In this document: positions 46,785-58,428 of the stretch, one piece after another
Position numbering within the stretch: the stretch's first letter is position 1
Layout of the letters: every line of letters begins with the position of its first letter
Source of the DNA: Strigops habroptila
Lineage: Eukaryota > Chordata > Aves > Psittaciformes > Psittacidae
DNA: 64,000 bases
Reading direction: 5' to 3'
Assembly: GCF_004027225.2 (NCBI RefSeq)
Contig: NC_044277.2
Span: 90,160,283-90,224,282, forward strand
Position numbers and translations under genes: made by a program
Notes under the pieces: generated by a model
What the model saw: the letters and a program-made list of their open reading frames with translations, nothing else
Database searches by the model: none
What the model was told of the DNA's origin: nothing

Positions 46785-48341
46785 AGTGGTACTAAACCCC
46801 AATTCAACTTAGTTATAGTACTTGCAAGACAGGATCTCAAAATACCATGCAAAATGCAAATGCTAACATTTAATGAAATGAAAGAAGGGAAATACACATT
46901 TGTCCTACCATAATTTTTCTCCTTAGTTGTTTTGTATAAAGAGTATTAAATTAAAACAAGGGCTCACTGCCTTAACTACCAGCAATAAAACAGTGTCAGA
47001 CCTACAGATTCTTGCTTCTGGGGAGGGAAACATGTTACGCCACATGCTGTGTAAGGCAGCAATGTAGAAGACAGGCAAGGGAGAGACACAGAAAACATAT
47101 CACGGGTTCAGAAGAGAAACACAAGAAAACTACAAGGAACACCCAAAGGCACTTGTGCACTGGGCTGAGCTGGGGTATGGCACAAAAGCAGCAGCATTTT
47201 GATCTGCTCCAGCATGGCATTTCAAGGAAGCAGAAGAGGAGCTGTGTGTAGATGTCTCTGTGCCGCTACTGACACAACACTTTGCCATTTTTACTTGTAG
47301 GGATTCTGGAGGAACAAAGACTTTCCTCCTTCTGTCATAACTGACTGGAGGTTCTCCTGACCTTTTCTTTTTCCCCTCCCATTTTTCCAGGTGATTAAAC
47401 TGTGCAGTCAGAAAGCATGACTATAATGCCAAGAAGCCAGCAATTTTAACAACACAAAAGGATAATTGTGCAATACTTCAGGCCGTATTAGTTTCAGTAT
47501 GGACCGACCCTCAGGCAGGGATGACAGAGCGCCAGCAGCACCCAGCACAATGACTGACAGAACTGGGACATGGCAAATTGCACTTTCGAAGCCTGCAGCA
47601 GAATGAGAGCTAGGGGATATGCTTTGCATTAAAAAGTCATGTACTGTATTCTTAGAACAAGGGATAAAGTAGGACAGCACAAGTACTTCCCTTCTAAACC
47701 ATTTTACTTGAAACCTTTTCCATCTCTTCATTCTCCTTTGCTAGTCCGTAAAAGATGGTTATCTGTACTACTGGCATAACACTACATATATTCTTACACT
47801 ATACTACAGATTTGTTCTAAATTAAAGAGATTTTCCTACCTGCAAAAGTCATATTAATTGAAAGAACAGCTTAAAGTGTGACATCTACCAATGGGTGAGC
47901 AAAAAGACTGCTTTTCCTCCCCTCAACTCAGAGCTGCAATTGAGCCTCAGTACCTTATTGCTGTATTAGAGGTCTCAGCGTCATATCTGTAAATGCTAAG
48001 GCACAATCAAGGCACTCAAGCATACACGATTTTGACTCCCCATCTAATCTTAACTCATATCTTTGCTAACTGTGCAGTTCATAACATTCCCAGCCTGTAC
48101 ATGCCTGGTGCTGAATGTGAGCAATCAGGGACCATAGGTGAGATCCTGAATGGGGAAGAACCTAGGGTTAGCCAGAAGTAAACATACAGTATAGGTGACA
48201 TTTACGTTGTCCCACAGGTTTTCCACCTGGGCAGAGAGGAACCCGCATTCCATTTCTCAGTTTCAGGATGTTTCTGTATTTCTGCTAGTTACTATTTAGC
48301 TTTAAAAGATGACTAAAAAATAGTTGCTCCTGTTTCCACAG
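46785..48341. other. intergenic DNA, no gene recognised
   Basis: Average-composition sequence with short frames only. The longest, 47408-47731 on the minus strand, has no recognisable domain and no convincing flanking splice sites. Confidence 0.5.
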
Positions 48342-48508
48342 GTCCTGGGAACTTCTTGCTCTCTGCTGTGGTGTGGCTTCCCCAGGCAATATTCCCATGT
48401 GGGATATCCAGTGGCCAAAGGCACAGAGCTTTCTCCTGGGAAGGGAGCTTGAACCCATCCAAAGCAGGAACTGAAGGCAGCTCAACATCTCTCTTTCCAG
48501 GACTTACA
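48342..48508 (+). other. exon-like segment, function unknown (weak)
   Basis: Preceded by a good acceptor (tgctcctgtttccacag) and followed by a consensus donor (aca|gtaagt), this 167-base segment lies within a 135-codon plus-strand open frame (48356-48763). No homology is recognised. It could be an exon of a non-coding transcript starting at the CpG island 2.3 kb upstream, or chance. Confidence 0.2.
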
Positions 48509-50206
48509 GTAAGTAACCGCTATTACAAAGGCAGGTACATTTACTCACCCCCTTACAAAGTCCAGGACAAGCTCCTACTTTCAAGAGATCATATATCTAC
48601 CAAAGTGAATAGGAAATTCCCTCCTTTAGTCTTGAGTGATCCCCTCAAGAGAGAAATACTTGACATTTCCTATTACCACTCAGCTTCCACCAGGCACTGT
48701 AGATGTGGCAGCAACACGTGCAATAGAGGGCCTGGGTCTCCACTCCAGGAAACAAGGATTTGATAACTCAAACTCTCTTCTTCTGTCATTATTATAATGT
48801 ATCAGAGTCCTGGAGGCATGATTCAACTCTGAGCTGTTGAATCCTGCTGACTCAGTCCGTGTATTGTAAAATTAGTTTCCCATTTCTGTGCTTTGTTTAA
48901 AAAAAAGAAATCAGTACTCATTTCAGCTCCTGCTGACAGCCAATACTGTAAGTAACACTGAACTAACATTTTTGTTTTCAGAGTGTGCTTTGAATAGAGT
49001 AGCCTCAATTTATGAATTATTTTAACAGTTCATTTCCTAAAAATAACTAAATCCTTCTTTCCAAACATTACATCCATACACAGGCTGACTCACAGCATGA
49101 AGTTTCACTGAAGCCATAGTATGGTCACAGCAAATTCAATGCAAAAGTAATAATCTCGATCTACAGGGAGACCACCCTCAGTGGAAGAAAAATCACCAAA
49201 CCCTACACAATAAAAACAGGAAAAAAACCTTGGAGGATTATCCAACAATCAGCCCAAAAGCACAGGCAGGCAGTCTGGAGAAGGGATTTTAATGTCTTTA
49301 GTTCTTGAATGGCTCTAGAAAATTCTATAGCAGGGATGGATTTCTCTATTCAATTACATAGGGCGACTTAAAATATATAAAGGTAATTACAAAACTTCTG
49401 CTGGATTTTGCTTACAACATGGTCAAAAGAGGCTATGATTTAACTGAGACTAGAATTTCAGACATGCTTTTACATGTTTTTAGTGTTGCTCCCTGCAGAA
49501 CCATCCCGTACAGATCAGGTTATTTACAGATCAAGTGCCTGGAAACAGAGAGGTTAAAATATGAAATATGTTAAAAAATTGGGATTAATTTTAAAAATTA
49601 ATTAACCCATATTAAAAAATATGGGATTAATTTTACAACTTTTGCTAAGAGACTTAGTAAGATACAGCACAACTTGCCCAACATCTATAGATCTGCTTTT
49701 AATTACTACTTTCTGTTACAACTTTCAAACTACTACCACATGGGTTTCCATTGATTCACGACAATGGAAATGTCACTGGATCAATACTGTTAAATGCCAT
49801 TTTCAGAACAGCAAATACAAGTTTTGAAGTGACCAATGAAATGGAGCAATTATGTAGTTTAGTATTTGCTTTATGCTCTTTGAGATAACTGTTACAAATT
49901 CCTTTAAGCACTACAAAATGGTAAGTGCGTAAGATCTAAGTTAATTTAAACCTGCTTTGCCATAATTATGTTATGCAGTTGACAAAGTTTATATATATTC
50001 AATGGCATAGAGGCCCCAGAGTAAAACCTTAAATAGTCACTACATAAAATATCACATTAAAATACGAGTTACTCGCTGTAAGAATTGTAGTTTATCAATA
50101 ACCATGTATTTCAAAAGATGAGAAAGGATTGAGAAAGGTTGAGAAAGGATTTTCTTTCACGCATTTCTTGCCTCTCTTTGCCACCATGGTGCTAAGCCCA
50201 TATTAC
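48509..50206. other. intergenic DNA, no gene recognised
   Basis: AT-rich. Near 49580-49636 are overlapping small palindromes and direct repeats: cccatattaaaaaatatggg at 49606-49625 is an inverted repeat, and gggattaatttta occurs at about 49581 and 49623. Confidence 0.55.
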
Positions 50207-50444
50207 CTGTGCCTGCACTAACACAGCCAGGAGATTGAGAGCAGGAGAAGCAGTCAAGATTGGAGTGTCAACAAAGGCATCAGGTACTGCTGCTGCCTCC
50301 TCCACAGTACAATCCTTGGGCACCACGTCAGAACCAGGAATTCTCTGGACTCCAAGGTTTCCTGGTAAAGACAGATTTGAAGAGGCATAGCCACTTCCCT
50401 TCACGATAAAAACTAAATGCTGATACATTCTATTGTCAAATAGC
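50207..50444 (-). other. exon-like open segment of unknown identity, downstream of TMEM14C
   Basis: On the minus strand, 238 bases lie between a good acceptor (tggtcttacag, intron bases from 50445) and a donor (gcacag|gtaata). Exactly one frame is open throughout, encoding 79 residues that read like ordinary protein (contains GVQRIPGSDVVPKDCTVEEA and PALNLLAVLVQAQ). Its entry phase (one base completing a codon) is compatible with TMEM14C exon 4, which leaves two bases, so it could be an alternative last exon that extends the frame. It could equally belong to an unrelated gene or be chance. I do not recognise the sequence. Confidence 0.35.
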
Positions 50445-50483
50445 CTGTAAGACCAGAATTACATAGTGTTAATGTTACGCTAT

Positions 50484-50489
50484 TTTATT
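50484..50489 (-). terminator. TMEM14C: candidate TMEM14C poly(A) signal (AATAAA)
   Basis: tttatt on the plus strand reads AATAAA on the gene strand, about 825 bases after the stop codon. It is the best canonical hexamer I see downstream of the last coding exon, implying a 3' UTR of roughly 0.85 kb. Confidence 0.5.
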
Positions 50490-51313
50490 CTAGTTATACA
50501 GTCCTTTGGCCAGATCACATTCAACTGTTCATTTAGCCTAGCACAGATCTCAATTAATCCACAGGGTAAGTTCCTTTCCAACAGAAGTTCTAATGCAATG
50601 CTAATGAAGGCTCCTTCTTTAATCTTCTGCCCCTTCATTTAAAATATGATTTTTAAACATAATTCAAAGAGCACTTGGATACTAACAGTTCACTGCAAGG
50701 ACTTCCATTGAGAAGAGAACAAGAAGGTAAAAAACCCCACACCCCCTACCCGCATGCACACAGAAAAGACACAAAAACGTGACAAATAAACGTTTGTAAG
50801 AGATTTTACTTGTAGAAAAGCAACATTTTACCATCATTTCACCATAAAAAGGTAAAATCCGTTTGGTGTTACACAGATGTGGTGTATCAACTCATAATGC
50901 AACAGGTAAAGCATACTGTAATACTTCGTATGAAAGGTATGAGATACACTGCTGTATTTAGCCAGTAACTCCTGGTGCCTCTTTGTGGATACTTTCTTAA
51001 TTACAGGTCCTCTCTGCTTCACACAGTATCTTCTGGAATATAAAAACTAGGAGTGTTAAAATACACTGAACTGTATCTGGAAAGATCAAACCCAGGACCA
51101 GTTTCTCACTGCACAATAATAGCTCTACGAGATCATTGAAACAAATGGCACCTTGTATGTAAACTATCTGTCCCATCATCCTATTCCCTCCTTGTATAAC
51201 AAAAAGAAAAAAATTGTCTTGATAGAGAAAATCGTTCCATCTTCTTGCTTCTGTGTTCATGCAACTTCAGTATCAGATTTCTTTAGTCAGATATTAAACT
51301 TTAAAAGGAACAG

Positions 51314-51371
51314 TTACTTATCGTGGGTCTTTTCCACCATCTTCAGCGCTAATCTTCCAACCATTAGCAAG
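51314..51371 (-). CDS. TMEM14C: TMEM14C coding exon 5 (last)
   Basis: Acceptor ccccaacag (intron bases from 51372, preceded by a poly(C) on the gene strand). It encodes [18 protein letters not shown] and a TAA stop at 51314-51316; a serine codon is split with exon 4. It forms the C-terminal membrane segment and the short basic tail. Confidence 0.94.
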
Positions 51372-54300
51372 CTGTTGGGGGGGGGGAAAAAACAGAATTA
51401 AACAATAATAATAATATCAATTCATTTTCAAGTACTTCCCATGTAACTGTTGCATGGAAACAAAAAAGATCCACAAAATATGATTCACTCCATCTCTGTT
51501 TAATTATGCAAATAAGAAATCACACATAGGAGATTAAAAAAAAGTGTTGTACCTGACACCAGCAATTAGCCCTGCAGGCATGAATTTTCCAGAGTTGTAA
51601 AATCTTGTTCCCATGACGGCAGTCAGTGTTCCAGATGTAACTTAAATGAGAGATTATACAGTCCAGTCAGGCAGAGATGTGTGTGAGAGATGCTAAAATT
51701 CAGAACTAACAGAATAGAGAGAAGTAAGAAGTGAAATGGGGTTGTTTCATGTGATAGACTAAAGGAGCCAATAAACTTTGGAATGCCTCAATACGTGAAG
51801 AGTAAATATTCTGAATCAAGTTCTAGCAGACAATGCACTCCATATGCTTCTGCACACGCTCCTCAAGTTTCTTTGTCAAAATGTACTTCTTTGGAGACTA
51901 GAAAAAAATCTATGCTACATTGCTCTGGAACTTATTCCTTCCCTCTGCACATGTGAGTCTCTAAACATGTGCACATAATGCCCTCTATTCTTGTAAAAGG
52001 TAGAGAGCATTTTTGTGTCTAACTTGTAGTAATGTTCAGAGAATTAACTGATTTATGCTTGCAAAAGACTTCAAAAGGGAACTGTGCTATGTAACTGCTA
52101 AGCATTACCAATCCATTTCAGCCCTGTACGACCTTCCACTAAGATCAGAGAGTTAAAGGTATCCTGACCCCTTGACAGAGACACAGGAGCCAGGTAGTTT
52201 CACTGAGTCAGTAAAACAGAAACAGCAATCCCTGGAACACAGTATCTCAGAGAAAGACTGAATACTAAGAAAACTATGGGGAAAACATACCAATGTAATC
52301 CTTAGTCTTAGCACACATTTGCTACCCAGTGGCAACAGCTACACACAGCATGTTGTTCCAACCACTCTTATCTTCTACAATTGCTTCTACCTAGTGACTG
52401 GTCCTGCAGGACCCAGCTCATATCAAATCCCAACCACGGAATCCTTCCTCCCTAACACCACCCTCAATATTCTTACTGACATCTAGCAATCTCATATAAG
52501 GAGCTATGTAAGAGACTAGGACAACAAAGAACTAAAATATTTCAGTATTCGAATGCCTCAAGCTCTAATCAATAGCCAGTCTTCATATGCAACCCTCACT
52601 AAATGTAATTTTGTCTGAAACAGAAGTAGAATACACCTTCTCAAAAAACTTTAAGCACAAAAAGAAGGAAGACTCCATATACTACTGAATTATAGAAATG
52701 TTTCTGGCTGTCTCACATTTGGGAAAATACTTTCTCATTCCTCTTAAGTTTGCTGTATCTGCGCAGTTTATTCTAACTATTTAGGCTTGATCATGCACAG
52801 CTTTTGACCTATCCAGTAGATGTGGAAGTGGATTGCACTGCAGACAATGCTTAAGTGGAGAGAAATGCTGGGCTTTTCACTTTCACTTTTGACTTTCACG
52901 TATCAAAGAGCTAGATACTATGTCACTGCTTCAGTGGACAAATGCTATAGCCTGTGGCTGCTCTCAAAGCACTAAGCAGTGACCCTCCGTAGTCAGCTTC
53001 TCCAAGTCAGGGAGAAAGGAAGCTCCAGTTCCAAGAAGGAGGAAGAAGAAATGGCATTACTGAAGCTTGCTTCTCTGTTAAATCTCCCCAGGCGTGCAAC
53101 ACTTTTGTAATTCCATGTTTGTCACATAATCACAATCTCCGCCATTTTCTGCAATAATAAAATAACCTGCTAGGGGTATGGGCAGTCTGCAGGAGAATCA
53201 CACTTCCTGAAATGCTCCAGCCTCCTGCAGAATGCTGAAAGTAGGATCCAGCCAAAAAGAGGACACACAAAGGTCACATCAATTTACTAGCACTTCCTTT
53301 GTACTGTGATCCTTCAAACACGCCAGTACGAGACAGATGCATGGTGGCAGCCACCAGTTCAGCAAAGCCTGAGGACTGAAACATAGCTAGTGCTAGAGCA
53401 CTGTCACACACTGATGTCTTCTACAGATCATGAATGGAGAGGATACTACTAACACAAATACTGGCCAGAGATACAGCAGCCTAAGAAGTGTCAGGCACCA
53501 GCTGAGCTACGGGAACTTGCTACATGTATTTTCTCAGCCCACTTTAATTGCAAGGTACCCTAACTTATTCGTGAATGAGAAAAGTTCAAGTTATGTTATT
53601 TTGCAACTGGCGTGAGCTTTAGACACACCTAGGTTAAAGTGACAGATGATAATCTGTCCTAACTTGATCGCAACCCTGAGTTCTATATGGTAAATTGCAG
53701 AAAGACAAAATATTGGAGATTCACACTGTACTACATACAAGTTTTTAAACACAAAATGGTTATTTGATTTACTTTGCTAAAGGATGTGAAATAATGGTAT
53801 TTGGTTTGGTTATTATTTTCAAACCTAAGTTTCACTTCATCCTAGCACACATTTTCCTTCATAACCTCTAGGTTTTTTGACATTCAGAAGACAAACTCTA
53901 ATGATAAATAACAAATATTTCCTCTTCTGTTTTTCCTGTAGAAAAGGAGCAAGAATGTAAGTTTGAACTATCACCCAAAGCACTTTATACTTCTTGCAAA
54001 AGGGATGCAGTAATGTAGTGAGAAATCACTGAGCAAGACACACCAAGACAAGCAGTTTTTAATACACATTCTCAACATACGCTTTAAAAAAATAAGTAAC
54101 ACTAACAGCTCACATGCCAGGGAGAGCAGTGGAGTTTGGCCACTAGTGGAGATTTTTCACAAACCCACAAGTCTAAAGATTAGATTGAAACTAGATTTAT
54201 AACACCATCAGTTTAACTCTTCTGAAAATGCTTTTAGGTACTTATTTTATTTTAGGATAAATATAATCCCTTCTAATTAAAATTTTAAACAACTTACGGA

Positions 54301-56656
54301 GAGAAATCCAAACATTATTTGGATTCTGTGAGAGCTGATAGGCGCCCAGTCCAGCCAAACTCCCAAACAGAAGGCCAGCAGCTAGTGATGGGACACTACC
54401 TGAATAAGATAATGCATTTATTAGAAGCTTAGAAATAAACTTGCTCATTGGCTTATCTGTTTAGTAAAACACCACCAACAACAGAAAAAAACAAAAAATG
54501 GCATTCATTGTAATAAAGCAGATTAGAGAGGATTTTTTTTCTTTTAAGATATTAAGACCATGCTGATCTGCACCCAGAAGCACGTGCAAATTTCATAAGA
54601 TACAAATAGTGTTAGTATTTAATTCTTTAACAGCAAAGCCATTAATATATTTATGATGGAAAGAATAGTGAGAAAAGCAGAAGAATCACTGTTTTATTCG
54701 TGCAAACTGAAGCATGTTGTTTCAACACAGTAATAACAGAATTTCTTGAGAGGCAGTAAAGTAGATGGATTAAATATTAAAGGTTTAAGATCAGAAAAAA
54801 AGGCACGTGGACTGAACTGGGCAGGAGGGCATTCAAACAAAAAGCGTTGCTGGAGAAGAGAGTGGAGTCGAATGAGAGAGGTCATAGCTTTTAAATACAC
54901 CTGAGATCTGGTCCAAAGGTAACTGCAGATTTTAGAAGAAGGTTCTCTGGACTCAAACTTTGGACCAAGTCCTCAGTATAAATAATAATCCCAAGATACC
55001 ATTAGATAAAGGATACCACATCCAAATTGGTGATTTAAAGCTTACATCAAGTAATGAAGTGGTATGACCACTGTGAGTGGTGAATGCCCTCAATAAGGAT
55101 AATGGGAAATTCAGGACTTAATGCTACTGAGGGTGGTTTTTTATATATTCCATTTAAAAGACTTCAAGAACTCCTTTAAAAGACTCAAGATTGCAAAGCT
55201 AAGCTGATAAACATCTCCTCTCAATGTTACAGGACGATTGCAGAAAGTAAACATTTTTCAGTCATCAACAAGGTAACTGTAACATTGCTTCAGATCCTTT
55301 TTTGTATAAAAAGCAAGGGATAAAGATGATAGAAAGCACCAGATATTCTTGCACATTACAAGATGCACACTCTAGTAAGTGGCTGTTCTGCACAGAATAC
55401 AGTTTAGCAACTACCATGTTGTAGCTACAATTCTTTCCACAAACGTGGGAGCCAAGAAATGGCCATCATACCCTTGAATTTTACCTCAAGGCATTGTTTA
55501 AACAGTTATGACACATACACTTTACTACCACATCACTTCTGGCTCAGGAAGTTCCTGAGTCTCAAAACACTGGGACACAGAGAACTGGCTAAATGAAGAG
55601 AGCAAAATCAACCAATCTTTGTTCACCCTGTTCTCATATTCTTCCCAAGGCATCTACTGCTGACCACCATCTGTGTGGGTAAATAGATGTTCCGGTAAAA
55701 GAATGTATCACCACCTTAACTTTATGGATGAAGGTTCCGTTTTTGGGGGGTTTCTCCAAGTTATTACTAGGGAAACGATAGTTGTTTTGGATTTTTCCTT
55801 TTTTCTTTTTGTTTTGTTAGGGTTTTTTTGTTTAATCCCTACAGGTCACCATACATGTTCTTGTTCCCCCTTCAAAAATCCCATGATCTGGATTCCCTTG
55901 CACCAGCATGACCATGTCTTCCCATCTGGGACCAGCTGATAAGGGATTTTCAAAGCTGAAGAGGCAGTATTGCAGCAGGAATGAATCCACAGTTCTGTCT
56001 GGAGGAGGGCAAACTCAGAAAAAGGACAGGAAAGGAAAGCAGTAGGTCAGAGGGCAATCTTATGATGCAGAGCCCAGAAAAGGAACAAGTTTAAGGACTG
56101 ATTTGCATTGTTCAGCTCTATTTGGAGAAAGGATCCTTGTGAAACACTGCAGCTTGCAGTATATTGTTACCATCAAACATTAAAACGTGAATAAATCTCT
56201 AAGGGAAAAGAAATGGTAATTTAAGCCATACAGAGCATTTATAATAAAATGCTTGTATTTAAAGTAGCAGGTAAAAGAAGCCTTTCTGAAGCAAATTTAT
56301 GTCAGCTCGCCCAAAGAGCACAATGCAGAGGCAGGATACCAGCATCTACCAGAAGCAGATAGTTGGCTTATCAGCCCAAAGCACCAGCTCAACCCAAAAA
56401 GCACAGCACCCCAACAACAGCAAGTTATCAGCACATGGCACAAACTGATAAACTTTACATGTGCGTTAACTTCGAGATAGGACGCTTTGGTAAAAAGCCG
56501 CCCAGCTCACGCAAAGTTACTGGGGGAGTCAAGGGGCAGAAGGAGAGAGAAGGAGATACAAGCACCCTCCCACACCGTACCTGCTTTTGCATAGCCAATG
56601 ACTCCTCCTGATGCCACCAGAGCGGCATAGCCAAAGCCGAGCCAGTCCACTGCCAT
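51314..56656 (-). CDS. TMEM14C: TMEM14C, complete coding region (four coding exons)
   Basis: Coding exons on the minus strand are 56581-56656, 54298-54399, 51553-51640 and 51314-51371, all with GT/AG borders and compatible phases. They join into 107 codons plus a stop. The product is a small multi-pass membrane protein. Signature pieces are [20 protein letters not shown] (residues 4-23), [20 protein letters not shown] (27-46), the [16 protein letters not shown] block (72-87) and a hydrophobic C-terminal segment. Human TMEM14C is 112 residues, and the match is much closer to it than to TMEM14A. The family protein sits in the inner mitochondrial membrane and is required in erythroid cells to get protoporphyrinogen IX to the matrix for the last steps of heme synthesis. 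PAK1IP1 lies upstream on the same strand, as in human. No second TMEM14 paralogue (human has TMEM14B) is seen in the window. Confidence 0.96.
51553..51640 (-). CDS. TMEM14C: TMEM14C coding exon 4
   Basis: 88 bases, acceptor ctcatttaag, donor gtcag|gtacaa. It encodes [19 protein letters not shown] and then MPAGLIAGV, the most conserved block of the TMEM14 family. Confidence 0.96.
54298..54399 (-). CDS. TMEM14C: TMEM14C coding exon 3
   Basis: 102 bases, acceptor atcttattcag, donor ctctcc|gtaagt. It encodes [20 protein letters not shown] followed by [13 protein letters not shown], nearly identical to mammalian TMEM14C. Confidence 0.97.
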
Positions 56657-56664
56657 GCCGAAAA
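56581..56664 (-). CDS. TMEM14C: TMEM14C exon 2 with start codon
   Basis: The exon starts after acceptor ttcttttccag with eight untranslated bases, then ATG at 56656, and ends at donor gcag|gtacgg. It encodes [20 protein letters not shown] and then GYAKA plus one base. The start is slightly shorter than in human, whose protein has a few extra N-terminal residues. The frame is open further upstream, but only through intron sequence. Confidence 0.95.
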
Positions 56665-56819
56665 CTGGAAAAGAAATTAGGGTGAGGATCAGTATCTCAA
56701 AACCCAAACCCACAGCGTTTTGCTGCAGGGGCTTTTCTACACGCAAGGCCTACTTAAAGCCTAAGCCCTAAACCGAGTCCAAGAGCTGAACCCAATTTGT
56801 TGGGTAATGCAGCTCTGAG

Positions 56820-57150
56820 GGTGGCGGGGCGGGAGGTGCACTAAGCCGCTCTGCCCCGCCGCGGAGGGTACGCAGGCGGCACTCACCTGCCCGGCCGCTA
56901 AACTCCACAGCAACCCGGGGCGGAGCGGGCTGCGGAAGGGGAGGTGAGGGCGCAACGCACCGCCCAAAGCTTCCCTTTTCCGGCTGTTCTGAGGCTAGCG
57001 GGGAACCTAATCAGCAAACGGACCGCGGTGTGGTGCGGCCCGCTGCCTCGGGTGCGGAGGAGAAAGCGTTGGCGCCTTCCCGCCTGCCTGCGGGTGACTC
57101 CCCCGGCCCGGGTATCGGGGATGCCCCAGCAAGCCCCGGTGCCCACAGAA
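56820..57150. promoter_or_regulatory. TMEM14C: CpG-island promoter of TMEM14C
   Basis: A GC/CpG-rich block containing the non-coding first exon, with no TATA box. The compact island could also drive a divergent plus-strand transcript; the plus-strand frame 56944-57216 is GC-driven and not recognised as a protein. Confidence 0.8.
56887..56960 (-). other. TMEM14C: TMEM14C non-coding exon 1 (5' UTR, approximate upstream edge)
   Basis: A consensus donor (gggcag|gtgagt, intron bases 56881-56886) lies in the CpG island 0.22 kb upstream of exon 2 on the gene strand. The transcription start is not determinable; the upper coordinate is a guess. Confidence 0.6.
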
Positions 57151-58263
57151 GAGGAGAGACCTCAGTGCAGACGAGCTTTTGTCTGCTTTTTCAGTGAGGG
57201 GAAAGCTCTCTCCTAACTGCATTCGTGTGTGCCCAGTCTGTCCTAGTCACGTACCAGAAGTGGGGGTATGTGGTACACTGAGAATTTGGGGTTGGGTTTT
57301 GGCGTGGCATGAGCTACCACTGTGGGCCGCTGCTAGCTTTCATCAGTAGTTTCAGTATAGCCCTTTTATGAAGGATTTCTATAATATTCAAATTATAAGC
57401 ACAGTTAGTGCCTTCTTTTCTCTCTTTCTTTTTCCCCCCTGAAAAAATAGAGATGTTTACAATGGTCTACAAAGATAAACACTTTATTTTTTTCCCTGTG
57501 CTGAAACTGGCTTTCTTCACGTAAATGGTTCTGCATGACTATGCACTTACCTTCCATGAACACTTAACCATACAGAAAGAAAGAGCACTCCTTCAGCTAA
57601 GCCCCGGAGCTGAGGGGCTTCAGTCCCTCTTTGTAACAGAAGGCACAGAACATTAGAGGCCTGTGCTTTCTGCAAAATGCAGCAGTGACTCCCCCCAGTA
57701 TAAACTAGGCATGATGTGCTGTGGTACGGAATACCCCTTTGGGTAGTTTAAGTCAAGTGTCCTGTCTCTGCTTCCTGCCGGCTTCTTGTGCCCCTCCGCA
57801 CTGGCAGAGCATGAGACCGAAAAGTCCTTGACCAGGGTAAGTGCTACTTAGCAACAACTAAAACACTGGTATGTTATCAGCGTTGTTCTCAGAGTAAAGC
57901 CAAAACACAGCACTGCACCAGCTACTGGGAAGGAGAAAAATAACTGTTACAACTGAACCCAGGACAGTCCTCTAGCTGCATTTCAAATTTTCCCATCTTT
58001 ATGAATAAGCCTAATGGTCAAAAAGCGGAGAGCAGTTTAATTCCCTTGTTGGCTTAAGTGGTTTAAATACTCCCTGCAAAGTGCCCCAAACACCACAGAT
58101 CTAAGCTATCCTGGATGGGGTTCCCGTTTCTGTTCAAGCTGTGTAATGGCCCTGAGGTTCCACTTTCACTGGGCTCTGCTTTGTAATCCAGCACCGGGGA
58201 TTCCCAAAAGGGGAAGCAAGAAAAGTGGAAGAAATCCACAGCTGCTGGAGCTGCTGAACTCAC
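57151..58263. other. spacer between TMEM14C and PAK1IP1, first part
   Basis: About 1.1 kb upstream of the TMEM14C CpG island. No gene, repeat family or strong regulatory motif is recognised. Confidence 0.5.
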
Positions 58264-58428
58264 CTGGGGCTCAGACGAGATGCTGCTGTTTTCTCGCAGC
58301 CATAGCTCTCCATCTTCTCTATCAGTGTCACGCACGCTTACCCCTTCTGACATGGGAAGAGCTTTCTCACCACTGACATCTCCTCTCGCCCTGCACTGCT
58401 GCCTCCCCTCTATTATTCTAAGCAGTTC
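58264..58428 (-). other. exon-like open segment between PAK1IP1 and TMEM14C, identity unknown
   Basis: On the minus strand, 165 bases lie between a good acceptor (cctttgtagttttcag) and a consensus donor (ccccag|gtgagt). They are in phase 0 at both ends and encode 55 residues (starting ELLRIIEGRQQCRARGD, ending LRENSSISSEPQ). The other two frames have stops. The open frame continues on both sides (58063-58524, 153 codons). I do not recognise the protein. It could be an alternative exon, an exon of an unannotated gene, or chance. Confidence 0.35.

Noticed and set aside
48356-48763. 135-codon plus-strand frame as a protein gene
   Set aside because: No recognisable domain; the frame runs through a plausible donor at 48508. 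Kept only as a weak exon-like segment.
46785-50200. MAK or TMEM14B downstream of TMEM14C, as in human
   Set aside because: No kinase exon on the plus strand and no second TMEM14-like exon could be found in this interval.
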